From NCBI RefSeq assembly GCF_051967035.1, contig NZ_JBQCKK010000018.1, positions 9,807 through 73,806 of the forward strand: DNA of 64,000 nucleotides, in the 5' to 3' direction. Below, piece by piece: positions 51,187-59,428 of the stretch. How positions within the stretch are numbered: position 1 is the first letter of the stretch; each line of letters begins with the position of its first letter. This DNA comes from Brevibacillus sp051967035 (GTDB taxonomy: Bacteria > Bacillota > Bacilli > Brevibacillales > Brevibacillaceae). The position numbers and the translations under genes are program-made. A model generated the notes under the pieces. It was given only the letters and a program-made list of their open reading frames with translations. It searched no databases and was not told the DNA's origin.

Positions 51187-51561
51187 TTAACACGATGTGT
51201 CTACGCACAAGCGCAAGGATGGAAACGTCATGGCTTTCGCCTCTGCGTACGGAATGGCATCCTGATCCGGCAGCATGGCCTCGCACTTTTCTATGTAACG
51301 AAGCACTTCCCCTACATCCAGCCCTCCATGCACGGGTCCGTAGCGGGACAAATACTTCCGCGCATTGCCAAACATCCAGCGAGCGCCTTTCAAGTTGCCG
51401 TATTCAAGATGGTACAGTCCGACTGATAGTTGCAGCATTCCTTGCAAAAATTTATCGGATTTGTCCTCCATCCAGATGTCTTCCAGCAGATCGTGGCATT
51501 CGTAGTACTCCCCTTCATTGAATTTTTCAATGAACTGCAAATACTGCGCGGGATACTTCAT
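51187..51561 (-). CDS. DUF309-family protein
   Basis: 124 residues, all-helical. FNEGEYYECHDLLEDIWMEDKSDKFLQGMLQLSVGLYHL is the whole DUF309 signature (YECH-LE-W). Function unknown; fold related to TTHA0068. ATG 51561 is used. It sits 51 nt before pepA in the same direction, so co-transcription is possible. The DUF309 domain is complete. Confidence 0.87.
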   Translation of the reverse strand: MKYPAQYLQFIEKFNEGEYYECHDLLEDIWMEDKSDKFLQGMLQLSVGLYHLEYGNLKGARWMFGNARKYLSRYGPVHGGLDVGEVLRYIEKCEAMLPDQDAIPYAEAKAMTFPSLRLCVDTSC

Positions 51562-51778
51562 GGATGCACGCCTCCGTTTCGCACCTGCTTTTTTCCATAA
51601 AAACTGCCTCGTTGAGAAGCGCCTGCCTGTTTACGGCTGACCTTCCAACCAGAAGCTTTCCTTATGGTACCACAGATTGGCAACGCTTAACATCCAAACG
51701 AAAACTTCACGGATTAAGACAACGCCCTTCTGTTACAATAAACTAGAGAAGCGTACAGTAGAAAGGAATGGATTTTCC

Positions 51779-52255
51779 GTGGCGGATATTCTCGAAAACT
51801 TCCCCTTATGGGCTGCACTCATTGCCATAGGAATCGCCCAATTCATCAAAATTCCTCTCCATTTTTTTGCAACGAAAACATGGCAATGGTCGCTGTTGCT
51901 CAGCACGGGCGGTATGCCCAGCTCTCACTCCTCAGCCGTAACGGCGCTGTCGACCGCTGTGGGGTTGAAAGAAGGCTTTTCCAGCAACATGTTTGCCATC
52001 TCCGCCATTCTCGGCATGATCGTCATGTTCGATGCCGCAGGCGTTCGCCGTCATGCCGGCATGCATGCCGTTGTCTTGAACAAACTCGTGGACGAATTCA
52101 ATCACCTTTTGGAAGGCATGAAATCGTTAAAAGTGCGTCCGAACCAGGAAAAGGCGAAGAAGCTGAAAGAGCTGCTCGGGCATCAGCCGATCGAGGTGCT
52201 GATTGGCGGCTGGCTCGGCGTGATGATCGCATTGTTGGTACAGCCGTTTTTCTAG
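51779..52255 (+). CDS. yuiD: YuiD-family divergent PAP2 membrane protein
   Basis: 158 residues, same length as B. subtilis YuiD. Four to five membrane helices with GGMPSSHSSAVTALSTAVGL and DAAGVRRHAGMHAVVLN, the PAP2-related core of DUF212. GTG 51779 is used; AAAGGAATGG lies about 8-10 nt upstream. Enzymatic activity, perhaps on a lipid phosphate, is unproven. Neighbouring yuiC/yuiB/yuiA genes make the assignment secure by synteny. Confidence 0.88.
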   Translation: MADILENFPLWAALIAIGIAQFIKIPLHFFATKTWQWSLLLSTGGMPSSHSSAVTALSTAVGLKEGFSSNMFAISAILGMIVMFDAAGVRRHAGMHAVVLNKLVDEFNHLLEGMKSLKVRPNQEKAKKLKELLGHQPIEVLIGGWLGVMIALLVQPFF

Positions 52256-52279
52256 GACGTTTCCACAGGGGGGAATCAC

Positions 52280-53047
52280 ATGCGCATCGTTTCCATCTGT
52301 CCGAGCAATACGGAGATCCTCTATTATGTAGGGCTGCATGAACACGTGGTGGGGCTGGACGATCACTCCGACTGGCCGCCGGAATGGCAGCATTTGCCCC
52401 GCGTCGGCCCCGACCTCTCCATCGACATGGAGCGGGTAGTGGCGCTCCGGCCTGATCTGGTCGTTGCCTCACTGAGCGTCCCCGGCATGGAAAAAAACGT
52501 GGAGGCACTGCGGGAGCGAAATATCCCGCATCTTGTGCTGAACCCTTCGCGAATCGGCGAAATTGCCGCGGACATCAGGCTGGTCGGCGAAGCGACTGGC
52601 TTTCGCCAGCAAGCGGAGCAGTTGGCGGTCCATTTTGACGAAAGAATAGAAAGCATCCGACAACAGACCGCTTCCTGTTCCCGGCGTCCGAAGCTGTACT
52701 GGGAATGGTGGCCCAACCCGATCTACACCCCGGGTCGGGAAAACTGGCTGACCGATGTGAGCGAGATTGCCGGAGCCGTCAATGTGTTCGCCGACTTTCC
52801 CGTCGCCAATGTGAAGGCGACACGGGAGATGGTGCAGGAGCGCGACCCTGACCATATTTGCGTCGTCTGGTGCGGGATCGAGCTTCGCCGCATCAAGCGG
52901 GAAACGATCACGAGCCGTCCGGAGTGGCGCGACATGACAGCGATCCGCCAGGGGCAGGTTCATCTGCTGGAGGAAGGGCTGTACTGCCGCCCGTCTCCCC
53001 GCATTCTCGACGGACTGGAACAGCTCGTCAAGCTGATTCATCCCTAG
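52280..53047 (+). CDS. Cobalamin-binding (BtuF-like) protein without signal peptide
   Basis: 255 residues of the periplasmic-binding-protein type 3 fold: RIVSICPSNTEILYYVGLHEHVVGLDDHSDWP at the N-terminus, LRPDLVVASLSVPGMEKNVEAL, and a C-terminal ILDGLEQLVKLIHP helix. The family covers vitamin B12 and iron-complex binding proteins. There is no secretion signal, so this form would stay in the cytoplasm. ATG 52280 has AGGGGGGAATCAC upstream; it follows yuiD by 24 nt in the same direction, so they may be co-transcribed. Confidence 0.85.
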   Translation: MRIVSICPSNTEILYYVGLHEHVVGLDDHSDWPPEWQHLPRVGPDLSIDMERVVALRPDLVVASLSVPGMEKNVEALRERNIPHLVLNPSRIGEIAADIRLVGEATGFRQQAEQLAVHFDERIESIRQQTASCSRRPKLYWEWWPNPIYTPGRENWLTDVSEIAGAVNVFADFPVANVKATREMVQERDPDHICVVWCGIELRRIKRETITSRPEWRDMTAIRQGQVHLLEEGLYCRPSPRILDGLEQLVKLIHP

Positions 53048-53113
53048 CATATTGGCCAAATGCTGCAAGCTCCAGGCTTTCCCCTCGATGTTTCCTGCTT
53101 GCCAGCCACGACC

Positions 53114-53149
53114 AAAAAACGTTCAAAGCCATCGCCTTGAACGTTTTTT
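53114..53149. terminator. Bidirectional terminator
   Basis: AAAAAACGTTCAA (53114-53126) with TTGAACGTTTTTT (53137-53149), perfect 13-bp stem, 10-nt loop, T runs both ways; ends the BtuF-like (+) and yuiC (-) genes. Confidence 0.93.
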
Positions 53150-53179
53150 GCTGTTTCTCTTCCCTGCCGTCGCTGCGGT

Positions 53180-53797
53180 TTAGTTCGCCACGTCGGCCAT
53201 CGCTGCGATTCCCTTTTGGTTCAGGTTGTTGAGAAAAGCCTCTGTCAGCTTTCCTTCCCCGCGTCTAACGATATAGACATCCACTTCTTTTTTGCCCCAT
53301 TGGGTGAAAACGTCTTGCTTCGTCTCAAAGTACAGGTCGATCTTGTGGCCACGAATCGCTCCGCCTTTGTCTGCCACCACCCCGTAGCCGTAGCCGGGAA
53401 TGTACAGGATCGTTCCCAAGGGAAAAATGTGCAAGTCAGCGGCAATCGTCGAATAATCGTCCCTGCGAACCTTCACGCCCGAGTAAGTAATCCCGTAGGA
53501 CGGATCGGAAGGAGTTTTTCCCGTCGACTCGAACCCGGCGTAATAACCGGTGGCGATGACGCGAACTTTTGGGTATTGCTCAAGAAATACGTCTGCTTTA
53601 TCAATGACTTGAGTGAGTGAACTGGCCGATACTGTCCGTTTTTTGACGACCCGTTGTCCCTCTTTGATTTCCTTGATTCCGAAGGTGGAAGGGAGATTGT
53701 GGTCCCCGACCACGTTGTAGCTGTATCCGTCGCTTGCAAATGCCGTCAAGACCAGGATGAACAGCGCGAGGATACTGATGAACTTCTTCCCATTCAT
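53180..53797 (-). CDS. yuiC: YuiC-type 3D-domain cell-wall protein
   Basis: 205 residues. N-terminal hydrophobic segment (about 5-25) exports or anchors it; the C-terminal 3D domain (about 80-195) contains VRVIATGYYAGFESTGKTP, TIAADLHIFPLGTILYIPGYGYGVVADKGGAIRGHKIDLYF (split over that region) with three aspartates. B. subtilis YuiC is a stationary-phase muralytic enzyme related to MltA. Orthology is supported by yuiB and yuiA just upstream. ATG 53797; AGGAGGT lies upstream. Confidence 0.92.
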   Translation of the reverse strand: MNGKKFISILALFILVLTAFASDGYSYNVVGDHNLPSTFGIKEIKEGQRVVKKRTVSASSLTQVIDKADVFLEQYPKVRVIATGYYAGFESTGKTPSDPSYGITYSGVKVRRDDYSTIAADLHIFPLGTILYIPGYGYGVVADKGGAIRGHKIDLYFETKQDVFTQWGKKEVDVYIVRRGEGKLTEAFLNNLNQKGIAAMADVAN

Positions 53798-53889
53798 TTC
53801 TTGGTAAACCTCCTCTCGGTTCTAGTCATGTCCCGAAGAGGAGAAAACTATACACAAATAGTGGGTGATTACAGAAACATTCTGACAAC

Positions 53890-53930
53890 ACAAAAAAACA
53901 GACCCTCCACCAAGGCCTGTTTCTTCTCTC
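53890..53930 (-). terminator. Terminator of yuiB
   Basis: Minus strand: GAAACAGGCC...GGTCTGTTTTTTTG, imperfect 9-bp stem followed by T7. Confidence 0.75.
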
Positions 53931-54191
53931 CTAAAACATCCGATATCCTTTTTTGCGCAGAAGTGAAATCGTCCAGCCGCTGCCTACGGTCCCTGCCATT
54001 CCACAGCCGAGAATAATGGCGTCCCAGACGCCGGGAACGATTTTTTGATAGATCAGCGCTCCAGCCACCACGCCGACTCCGATCACGACGGGCAGCCAGG
54101 TCGTTTTCAAAATCATGTTTAAAATAAATCCTATGCCAAAACCGAGTACGGTGAACAAAACGATGGAAACCAGAAATTGCAAGATGCTCAT
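53931..54191 (-). CDS. yuiB: YuiB-family membrane protein
   Basis: 86 residues, three membrane helices (about 2-27, 32-50, 55-76). The sequence (LQFLVSIVLFTVLGFGIGFILNMILKTTWLP) matches small YuiB proteins of Bacillales. Function unknown. ATG 54191 has AGGAGGT 10 nt upstream; TTG 54200 is less likely. Own terminator, between yuiC and yuiA as in B. subtilis. Confidence 0.85.
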   Translation of the reverse strand: MSILQFLVSIVLFTVLGFGIGFILNMILKTTWLPVVIGVGVVAGALIYQKIVPGVWDAIILGCGMAGTVGSGWTISLLRKKGYRMF

Positions 54192-54339
54192 CGACCGCAA
54201 GACCTCCTGCCATCGTCTCCGGCGTTGCCTTTTGCCTTTGAAGTCGGCAAAGTCAAGGGAGGACGGGCTATTTTCGCTCTTTAGTGTAGCAAAAATGGCA
54301 GATATAGGTCAATACGAACAACCGCTGCGAGCGCAGACG

Positions 54340-54373
54340 AAAAGAACCGCCGGGGAACATCCCCTGACGGCTC
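54340..54373 (-). terminator. Terminator of yuiA
   Basis: Minus strand: GAGCCGTCAGGGG/CCCCGGCGGTTC hairpin followed by TTTT. Confidence 0.75.
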
Positions 54374-54399
54374 TTGCTCTATGCAACATGTGTGGATGG

Positions 54400-54540
54400 C
54401 TATTGATTGGTGGATACAGCTTCTTGATGAGCGTCTTGCCCTACCCCATCACAGTTCGGGCAATTTTCCGTGCCCCCCAGGAGCAGCTGGAAATACCCCT
54501 GACCATTGCAGTACGGGCATTGTTCTTGGTCATGTCTCAT
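54400..54540 (-). CDS. yuiA: YuiA-type zinc-finger small protein
   Basis: 46 residues, the size of B. subtilis YuiA. CPYCNGQGYFQLLLGGTENCPNCDGVG is a CxxCxGxG pair as in DnaJ zinc fingers, so one zinc ion should be bound. ATG 54540 has GGGGAG 6-7 nt upstream; the longer frame starting at 54609 lacks a ribosome site. Adjacent to yuiB, confirming synteny. Confidence 0.85.
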   Translation of the reverse strand: MRHDQEQCPYCNGQGYFQLLLGGTENCPNCDGVGQDAHQEAVSTNQ

Positions 54541-54665
54541 GATGAGCTCCCCTTTCTCCATACATGCTCCGCCGTGAATTGCATGTATTTTCAGATTATT
54601 TTGATACATCTAACTATAGCAGAACCGAACCCTTCCTCACAACACAGTTTTTTCCGGATATCGCA

Positions 54666-54701
54666 GAAAAAACCGCGATGTAAGCGGAAACATCGCGGTT
54701 T
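54666..54701 (-). terminator. Terminator of the Nudix gene
   Basis: Minus strand: AAACCGCGATGT/ACATCGCGGTTT, perfect 12-bp stem, 8-nt loop, then TTTTTTC. Confidence 0.9.
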
Positions 54702-54714
54702 AGCTATCCGATTC

Positions 54715-55197
54715 TCATCCATGCTTGAAGATTTTATAGGAAGTGTACTGGAAGACAGGGTCCACCTCATAGGATTTCCCTTCCATCCCCGCTTCCCGTC
54801 TGGTGTAGCCAGGTAAAATCATTTTCAAGTATGTAGAAGAAAGCGGATGATCGATCAGTTCCTGAATCGGCAAAAATCGCGCCTCCGCAATCTCGCCTTC
54901 CTGTGGACGAGGCTCGCCGCTCACGTAATCCATCCAGAAAACCACCATATTGTCGCTCACCGACTCGCGAATGACGCCCGAGCGGATACCCGCTACCTGC
55001 CGCACGACAGCTTTGATCCCCGTCTCCTCGAAAACCTCGCGCACCGCTGCCTCGTCGACCGTCTCGCCTTCCTGCACGAACCCGGCCGGAAACGACCATT
55101 GCCCTTTCAGCCCGCTGTACGTTTTTTTGACCACCAGCGCCTCTTCTCCCCGGATGACGATCCCGCAGGCTCCTAGCCACACTTTTCCTTCGCGCAT
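54715..55197 (-). CDS. Nudix hydrolase
   Basis: 160 residues. The Nudix box GFVQEGETVDEAAVREVFEETGI (GX5EX7REUXEEXGU) is complete, so magnesium-dependent hydrolysis of a nucleoside-diphosphate-linked substrate (ADP-ribose, NADH or similar) is expected. The C-terminal YEVDPVFQYTSYKIFK is an extra. ATG 55197 with GAAAGGAAG upstream. In a stretch of same-direction genes with yuiA and yumB; monocistronic by the terminators on both sides. Confidence 0.9.
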   Translation of the reverse strand: MREGKVWLGACGIVIRGEEALVVKKTYSGLKGQWSFPAGFVQEGETVDEAAVREVFEETGIKAVVRQVAGIRSGVIRESVSDNMVVFWMDYVSGEPRPQEGEIAEARFLPIQELIDHPLSSTYLKMILPGYTRREAGMEGKSYEVDPVFQYTSYKIFKHG

Positions 55198-55254
55198 GCT
55201 GCTCGCTTCCTTTCTCCCCCAAGCTTCCTGTCCCACTTTTGCTTGATACACGAA

Positions 55255-55280
55255 ACCCCCGGCAATCGCTCGCCGGGGGT
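55255..55280. terminator. Hairpin after the yumB-83-residue gene pair
   Basis: ACCCCCGGC/GCCGGGGGT, 9-bp perfect stem with an 8-nt loop. Weak T tract, so termination is likely but not certain. Confidence 0.65.
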
Positions 55281-55286
55281 ACCCGA

Positions 55287-55538
55287 TCAGTCGTCGTCAT
55301 CGTCCAAAAGCCCATTGTCAATCATGTAGCGCAGATTTTCCCGATCCCTCTCCCGACCCTTTTCCTTGAGCCGGTCGATGGCAGGCAGGATGAGAATATC
55401 TACCTCGCGCTGCACATGCCACGCCAGGTCGTGGCGCCCTTGTTCTTCCAAAAAAGCGCCTACTTCCATCAACGCGTTGTACCGCTCCATTTCGTCGCGG
55501 GTCATCAGCCCTCTGACTTGAATGCTCGCGTGACGCAT
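55287..55538 (-). CDS. Small acidic-tailed protein, unknown function
   Basis: 83 residues, helical, ending in an acidic tail (LLDDDDD). Start 55538 lies 4 nt after the yumB stop, so translation is probably coupled to that of the NADH dehydrogenase. MRHASIQVRGLMTRDEMERYNALME suggests a helical hairpin. No family recognised. Confidence 0.7.
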   Translation of the reverse strand: MRHASIQVRGLMTRDEMERYNALMEVGAFLEEQGRHDLAWHVQREVDILILPAIDRLKEKGRERDRENLRYMIDNGLLDDDDD

Positions 55539-55541
55539 CGC

Positions 55542-56732
55542 TTACAGCTTTACCTTTTTCAGTGCGAGGCCGACGCCGCCGATTTTGTACAGGTAGCGCA
55601 GGTCGCTTGCTTTTTTCATCATCGCTGCTGTGCTTCCAAACAGCTTTTTCGAACCGACCTGGCCGATTCCTTCTCCTCTGCCGAGAGAAGCCAATGTTCC
55701 CTGCAAATGAGGAACGAACTTTTGCGGAAGCTCTCCGCGAATGAGCGCAACGAGGTTTTCCCCGAGCGTCTCGCCTTCCTGTACGGCGATTTGCGCTGTC
55801 GGCGGATAAGGACGGCCTTCCTCGTTGAAAATGAGCGCGCAGTCCCCCACGACAAACACGTTTTCATAGCCTGGCGCCCGCAAGTATTCGTCTACCTTGA
55901 CGCGGCCGCGCATGACCTCGAAGCCTGCTTTTTCCACGATGCTGTTGCCGCGAACACCTGCTGCCCAAACCACCGTTTTTGCCTTGATCTCTTCGCCGGT
56001 TGCCAAAAGCACTCCATCCGGCGTGCACTGTTTGATCGGGGTGCCGATTTTGAATTCGATGCCTTTGCGCTCCAGCACCTCTATCGCGTACTGAACCAGT
56101 TCGGGATCAAAGCCCGGCAGCGCAGAGGGCGCCGCTTCGATGCAATACACCTTGACCAGCTCAGGGTCCACATCAAACTCCTGGCACAGCTCTGGCAGGC
56201 GATCGCCCAGCTCTCCGCAAAATTCGATTCCCGTAAAGCCCGCGCCCCCGACCACAATCGTCAGATAATCGGTGCGATGCGGCTCGTTTTTATATTTGGA
56301 AAACATGTATTCGATATGCTCGCGAATATGGCGCACGGCGTTGATGCTCCGAATGCTGAAGGCATGCTCTTTCAGTCCTTCGATGCCAAACGTCTCCGGC
56401 TCGCTGCCGAGACCGATCACGAGGTAGTCGTACGTCAGCACGTCGCCGTTTTCCAGCGTGACGCTCTGTTCCTCCGGCTGGATCGACTGGACCGTGCCTT
56501 TGACAAACTGCACTTTGTCCTGGTTCAGGAGCCGTTCCAGCTCGACTCTGGCGTGATCGGCCGAAGCGGTGCCCGCAGCCGGCTCATGCAGCCAGGTCGT
56601 GATGTAATGATAGTTGTGCTTGTTGACCAGCGTAATGTCCGCTTCGTTGTAGTTCAGCTTCTTTTGCAGCTTCAGCGTGGTAAGCAAGCCGCCGTATCCT
56701 GCTCCAAGAATGAGGATTTTGGGTGTACTCAT
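55542..56732 (-). CDS. yumB: Type-II NADH dehydrogenase (YumB)
   Basis: 396 residues. FAD-binding GAGYGGL at the N-terminus, NAD-binding GGAGFTGIEF (about 158-167), second FAD motif VFVVGDCALIFNEEG and a C-terminal membrane-associating tail (YKIGGVGLALKKVKL). The enzyme passes electrons from NADH to quinones without proton pumping. B. subtilis has yumB next to yumC; here yumC is divergent. ATG 56732 with GAAGGGA upstream. A Rex-like operator lies about 140-160 bp upstream. Confidence 0.93.
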   Translation of the reverse strand: MSTPKILILGAGYGGLLTTLKLQKKLNYNEADITLVNKHNYHYITTWLHEPAAGTASADHARVELERLLNQDKVQFVKGTVQSIQPEEQSVTLENGDVLTYDYLVIGLGSEPETFGIEGLKEHAFSIRSINAVRHIREHIEYMFSKYKNEPHRTDYLTIVVGGAGFTGIEFCGELGDRLPELCQEFDVDPELVKVYCIEAAPSALPGFDPELVQYAIEVLERKGIEFKIGTPIKQCTPDGVLLATGEEIKAKTVVWAAGVRGNSIVEKAGFEVMRGRVKVDEYLRAPGYENVFVVGDCALIFNEEGRPYPPTAQIAVQEGETLGENLVALIRGELPQKFVPHLQGTLASLGRGEGIGQVGSKKLFGSTAAMMKKASDLRYLYKIGGVGLALKKVKL

Positions 56733-56872
56733 CGGTATCCCTTCCATTCTTTGTTAGTGGTAACCAGTGGAAGTTTGTGCGAAATTTCACGTAGGCTGTT
56801 ACTTAGTAAGATGCCCAAACGAATAAAAAAGGACGTATCCAAATGATTGCCTGTTATGTCCAATGCTCCAAC

Positions 56873-56890
56873 CTGTGAAAAATTGCACAA
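56873..56890. promoter_or_regulatory. Rex-type operator
   Basis: CTGTGAA-AAAT-TGCACAA, 12 of 14 arm positions agree with TTGTGAA-N4-TTCACAA. It lies between yumB and yumC. A partial second site (AAATGTGACAATTT) occurs 20 bp further. Rex represses NADH-oxidising genes at low NADH/NAD in Bacillus. Confidence 0.65.
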
Positions 56891-57020
56891 ACATAAAAAC
56901 AACAAATGTGACAATTTCTTTACATTCACCCTCATCATATCGGGTGCCACCGTGATTTGCAAGGGTTTTTTGCCCAGGAAAGCGTTTTTTCCCTGCTTTT
57001 TTTTCGTTCATTTATTGGGG

Positions 57021-57055
57021 TATAATGGGTGAGGAGTTCGTTTTTCGAATATTCG
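57021..57055 (+). promoter_or_regulatory. yumC -10 region and palindrome next to its ribosome site
   Basis: GGGGTATAATGGG provides a strong -10 (57021-57026) with a poor -35 in a T tract. CGAATATTCG (57046-57055) is a perfect 10-bp palindrome that ends at the GGAGG. Confidence 0.55.
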
Positions 57056-57068
57056 GAGGTGCTTTCGA

Positions 57069-58079
57069 TTGAATTTTCTGCAAAAGGACGAGCAAATCTA
57101 CGACATTACGATCATTGGCGGAGGGCCTGCCGGTTTGTTCACTGCTTTTTACGGCGGCATGCGTCAGGCAAGTGTGAAAATAATTGAGAGCATGCCCCAG
57201 CTTGGCGGGCAATTATCCGCTCTCTATCCGGAGAAATACATTTACGATGTAGCCGGGTTTCCGAAGGTGTTGGCCCAAGATTTAATCAACAATCTGAAGG
57301 AGCAGATCTCGCGTTTTCAGCAAACCATTTGCCTGGAAGAAAAGGTGGAGAACGTCGAGAAAAGAGCGGACCATGTGTTCGAAATCACTACGGACAAAGG
57401 CGTACACTACTCCAAGTCTGTCATCATCACAGCCGGCGTGGGCGCGTTTGAACCCCGCAGACTGGAACATCCGGATGCCGTCAAATTTGAGAAATCCAAT
57501 CTGCACTACTTTGTCACCGACCTGAACTCCTTCAAAGGACAGCGCGTCGCTGTCGTTGGCGGCGGCGATTCCGCCCTCGACTGGTCGTTGATGCTCGAAC
57601 CGATCGCCAAAGAAGTCCACCTCATCCACCGCCGAGACAAGTTCCGTGCCCACGAGCACAGTGTCGAGATGCTCATGTCGTCCAAAGTCAACGTCACTAC
57701 GCCTTATGAAATATCCGCTCTTCACGGCGATGAGCGAATCGAACGGCTTACCCTCACGAACTGCACCACGAAAGAAGAACGCGACCTGGAAGTCGATGCC
57801 GTCATCGTCAACTTCGGCTTCATCTCCTCCCTTGGCCCGATCAAAAACTGGGGGCTGGAGCTGGAAAAAGGCGCGATTGTCGTCAACTCGCGCATGGAAT
57901 CGAACATTCCCGGCATTTTCGCTGCTGGCGACATCGCCACTTATCCGGGCAAAGTCAAGCTGATTGCCGTCGGCTTCGGCGAGGCTCCCACCGCCGTCAA
58001 CAACGCGGTAGCCTACTTCAACCCGGACGCGAAATTGCAGCCGGGGCATTCCTCCAGCATGGACAACTTCAAGTCTTGA
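57069..58079 (+). CDS. yumC: Ferredoxin/flavodoxin-NADP+ reductase (YumC)
   Basis: 336 residues, thioredoxin-reductase-like flavoprotein. FAD motif GGGPAGLFTAFYGGMR, NADPH motif VVGGGDSALDWSL (about 160-172), second FAD motif GIFAAGDIATYPGK, no redox-active CxxC; the aromatic GFGEAPTAVNNA end is usual for the family. It reduces ferredoxin, which may feed cytochromes P450 or desaturases. TTG 57069 is the start (GGAGGT 8 nt upstream). Terminator hairpin follows the stop. Confidence 0.94.
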   Translation: MNFLQKDEQIYDITIIGGGPAGLFTAFYGGMRQASVKIIESMPQLGGQLSALYPEKYIYDVAGFPKVLAQDLINNLKEQISRFQQTICLEEKVENVEKRADHVFEITTDKGVHYSKSVIITAGVGAFEPRRLEHPDAVKFEKSNLHYFVTDLNSFKGQRVAVVGGGDSALDWSLMLEPIAKEVHLIHRRDKFRAHEHSVEMLMSSKVNVTTPYEISALHGDERIERLTLTNCTTKEERDLEVDAVIVNFGFISSLGPIKNWGLELEKGAIVVNSRMESNIPGIFAAGDIATYPGKVKLIAVGFGEAPTAVNNAVAYFNPDAKLQPGHSSSMDNFKS

Positions 58080-58106
58080 CTTCCCGTCTCGATGAATCGA
58101 TCCATT

Positions 58107-58145
58107 CCTTGTGCCGCCTCGCTTGTGCGGTGCAAGGATTTTTTT
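58107..58145 (+). terminator. Terminator of yumC
   Basis: CCTTGTGCCGC (58107-58117) with GCGGTGCAAGG (58127-58137), one imperfect pair, followed by T7. Confidence 0.85.
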
Positions 58146-58250
58146 GCGTGACGGCGGGCGTTTCGCGGGGGCGCATAGCTGTCCGCATTCTGACACACAG
58201 TAAAAAAAGCAAAGCGATACGCATGCCGCTTCTGTTCTGGAGGAACAAAC

Positions 58251-58526
58251 ATGGACCATCTTTGTCCGGTTTGCAATGGATTGACTTCTCTCTCGCACGC
58301 CTGCCAGCGCTGTGGCACGCCGCTTGCGGATGCCGGTCGCCTGTACGACTACTACGGCGATTACAGCCCGTATCGGGACATCAATGACGCCAAGCTGGAC
58401 AACGGCTATCCCGACCACCGCAATCACCAATGCCTGCACACAGCCTGGTGCAGCACCTGCCAGACCGAACAGACCGTAGCGGTGCAGGAATGTACGCCCG
58501 CCATGCTTTTTCGCGAGGGAACCTGA
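58251..58526 (+). CDS. Zinc-ribbon protein of unknown function
   Basis: 91 residues. Eight cysteines: CPVC and CQRC (one zinc ribbon, about 5-21), and CLHTAWCSTC with a further Cys near 81, likely a second site. No enzymatic domain. ATG 58251 has TCTGGAGGAAC upstream. Single gene with terminator at 58566. No family recognised beyond zinc binding. Confidence 0.75.
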   Translation: MDHLCPVCNGLTSLSHACQRCGTPLADAGRLYDYYGDYSPYRDINDAKLDNGYPDHRNHQCLHTAWCSTCQTEQTVAVQECTPAMLFREGT

Positions 58527-58565
58527 AATGTTCTTCGTCGCAACCGCGGAAACACGCAGAAAAAC

Positions 58566-58613
58566 GGAAAAGGCGTGCTTGAATCCGTTTCGATCGGGTT
58601 CGCACGCCTTTTT
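58566..58613. terminator. Terminator between the zinc-ribbon and His-rich-protein genes
   Basis: GGAAAAGGCGTGC pairs with GCACGCCTTTTTC across a 23-nt loop; T tracts both ways. Confidence 0.8.
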
Positions 58614-58626
58614 CTTGTTCCCGCGC

Positions 58627-59265
58627 TTATTTCTTGCTTTGCGCCAGCTTCTGGGCCAACACCGTATTTTTCGCTTTCATTTGTTCCAGCATTTGCGGCA
58701 ACGCCTGTTTGATTTTCGCCGCATCTCCCGATTCAATCGCCGCATGGAAGGCTTCCTGCGTCATCCGCATTTTGTCCATACGGGCTTTCCGGGCATCGCG
58801 ATCGTCCTTCGTGCCTGGCATCCCCATGTTTTTCTCTTTCCACTGGGCTAACTGCTGCTCCATTTGCTGGCTGGAGATTTCGCCTTTTTTCACCTGCTCG
58901 TTCAGCTTGCTGACGAGCTGCCTGCGCTCCTCCCGCTTCGCTTTCCATTTCGGGTCTTCGCGAAGGGCGGCAAATTCGCTCATTAACCGCTCGCGTTCCT
59001 TGAACACTTCTTGCCACTGCGCCACGCTGTCCGGTGTGTATTTTTCCGCTAACAGCAGCATGTACATCTTTTGATGAACGCTGCCATGCATCCCGTGCCG
59101 GAAATGTTTGTGCTCCTTTTCATGCTCGCCATGGCTGTGCGCTGTTTGGTGGACTGGCGTCATTTTCGCATCGGCCAGACTCGCTTCCGCCGCCTGCGCG
59201 AAGCTCGGCAGGGCCAGTCCGATTGCGAGTGTCGTCATCACCATGCTGTTTTTCCACTTGTTCAT
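58627..59265 (-). CDS. Secreted His-rich helical protein (Spy/CpxP-like)
   Basis: 212 residues with a signal peptide (LAIGLALPSFAQAAEA; cleavage after AQA). Residues about 40-62 are His-rich (HQTAHSHGEHEKEHKHFRHGMHG); the rest is mostly charged amphipathic helix (ERERLMSEFAALREDPKWKAKREERR). The layout recalls Spy/CpxP-type periplasmic chaperones, or metal-buffering proteins. ATG 59265 has AAAGGAGAG upstream. The next gene upstream (59782) runs the same way after a 163-bp gap. Confidence 0.75.
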   Translation of the reverse strand: MNKWKNSMVMTTLAIGLALPSFAQAAEASLADAKMTPVHQTAHSHGEHEKEHKHFRHGMHGSVHQKMYMLLLAEKYTPDSVAQWQEVFKERERLMSEFAALREDPKWKAKREERRQLVSKLNEQVKKGEISSQQMEQQLAQWKEKNMGMPGTKDDRDARKARMDKMRMTQEAFHAAIESGDAAKIKQALPQMLEQMKAKNTVLAQKLAQSKK

Positions 59266-59428
59266 GTTGCTCTCTCCTTTTCGCTCATCCGTGGTTGCGC
59301 CTTGTTTTGGCATTGCCCTCCAGGGGATCATTGGGTGTTTGCCGGGCTAGTCATCAGTTTTTCCATCATTTGTGGCAGAGTTGTCGTGGAATGATAGAAA
59401 AAATGTGGAATTCTTGCGGTCAGTTTTT

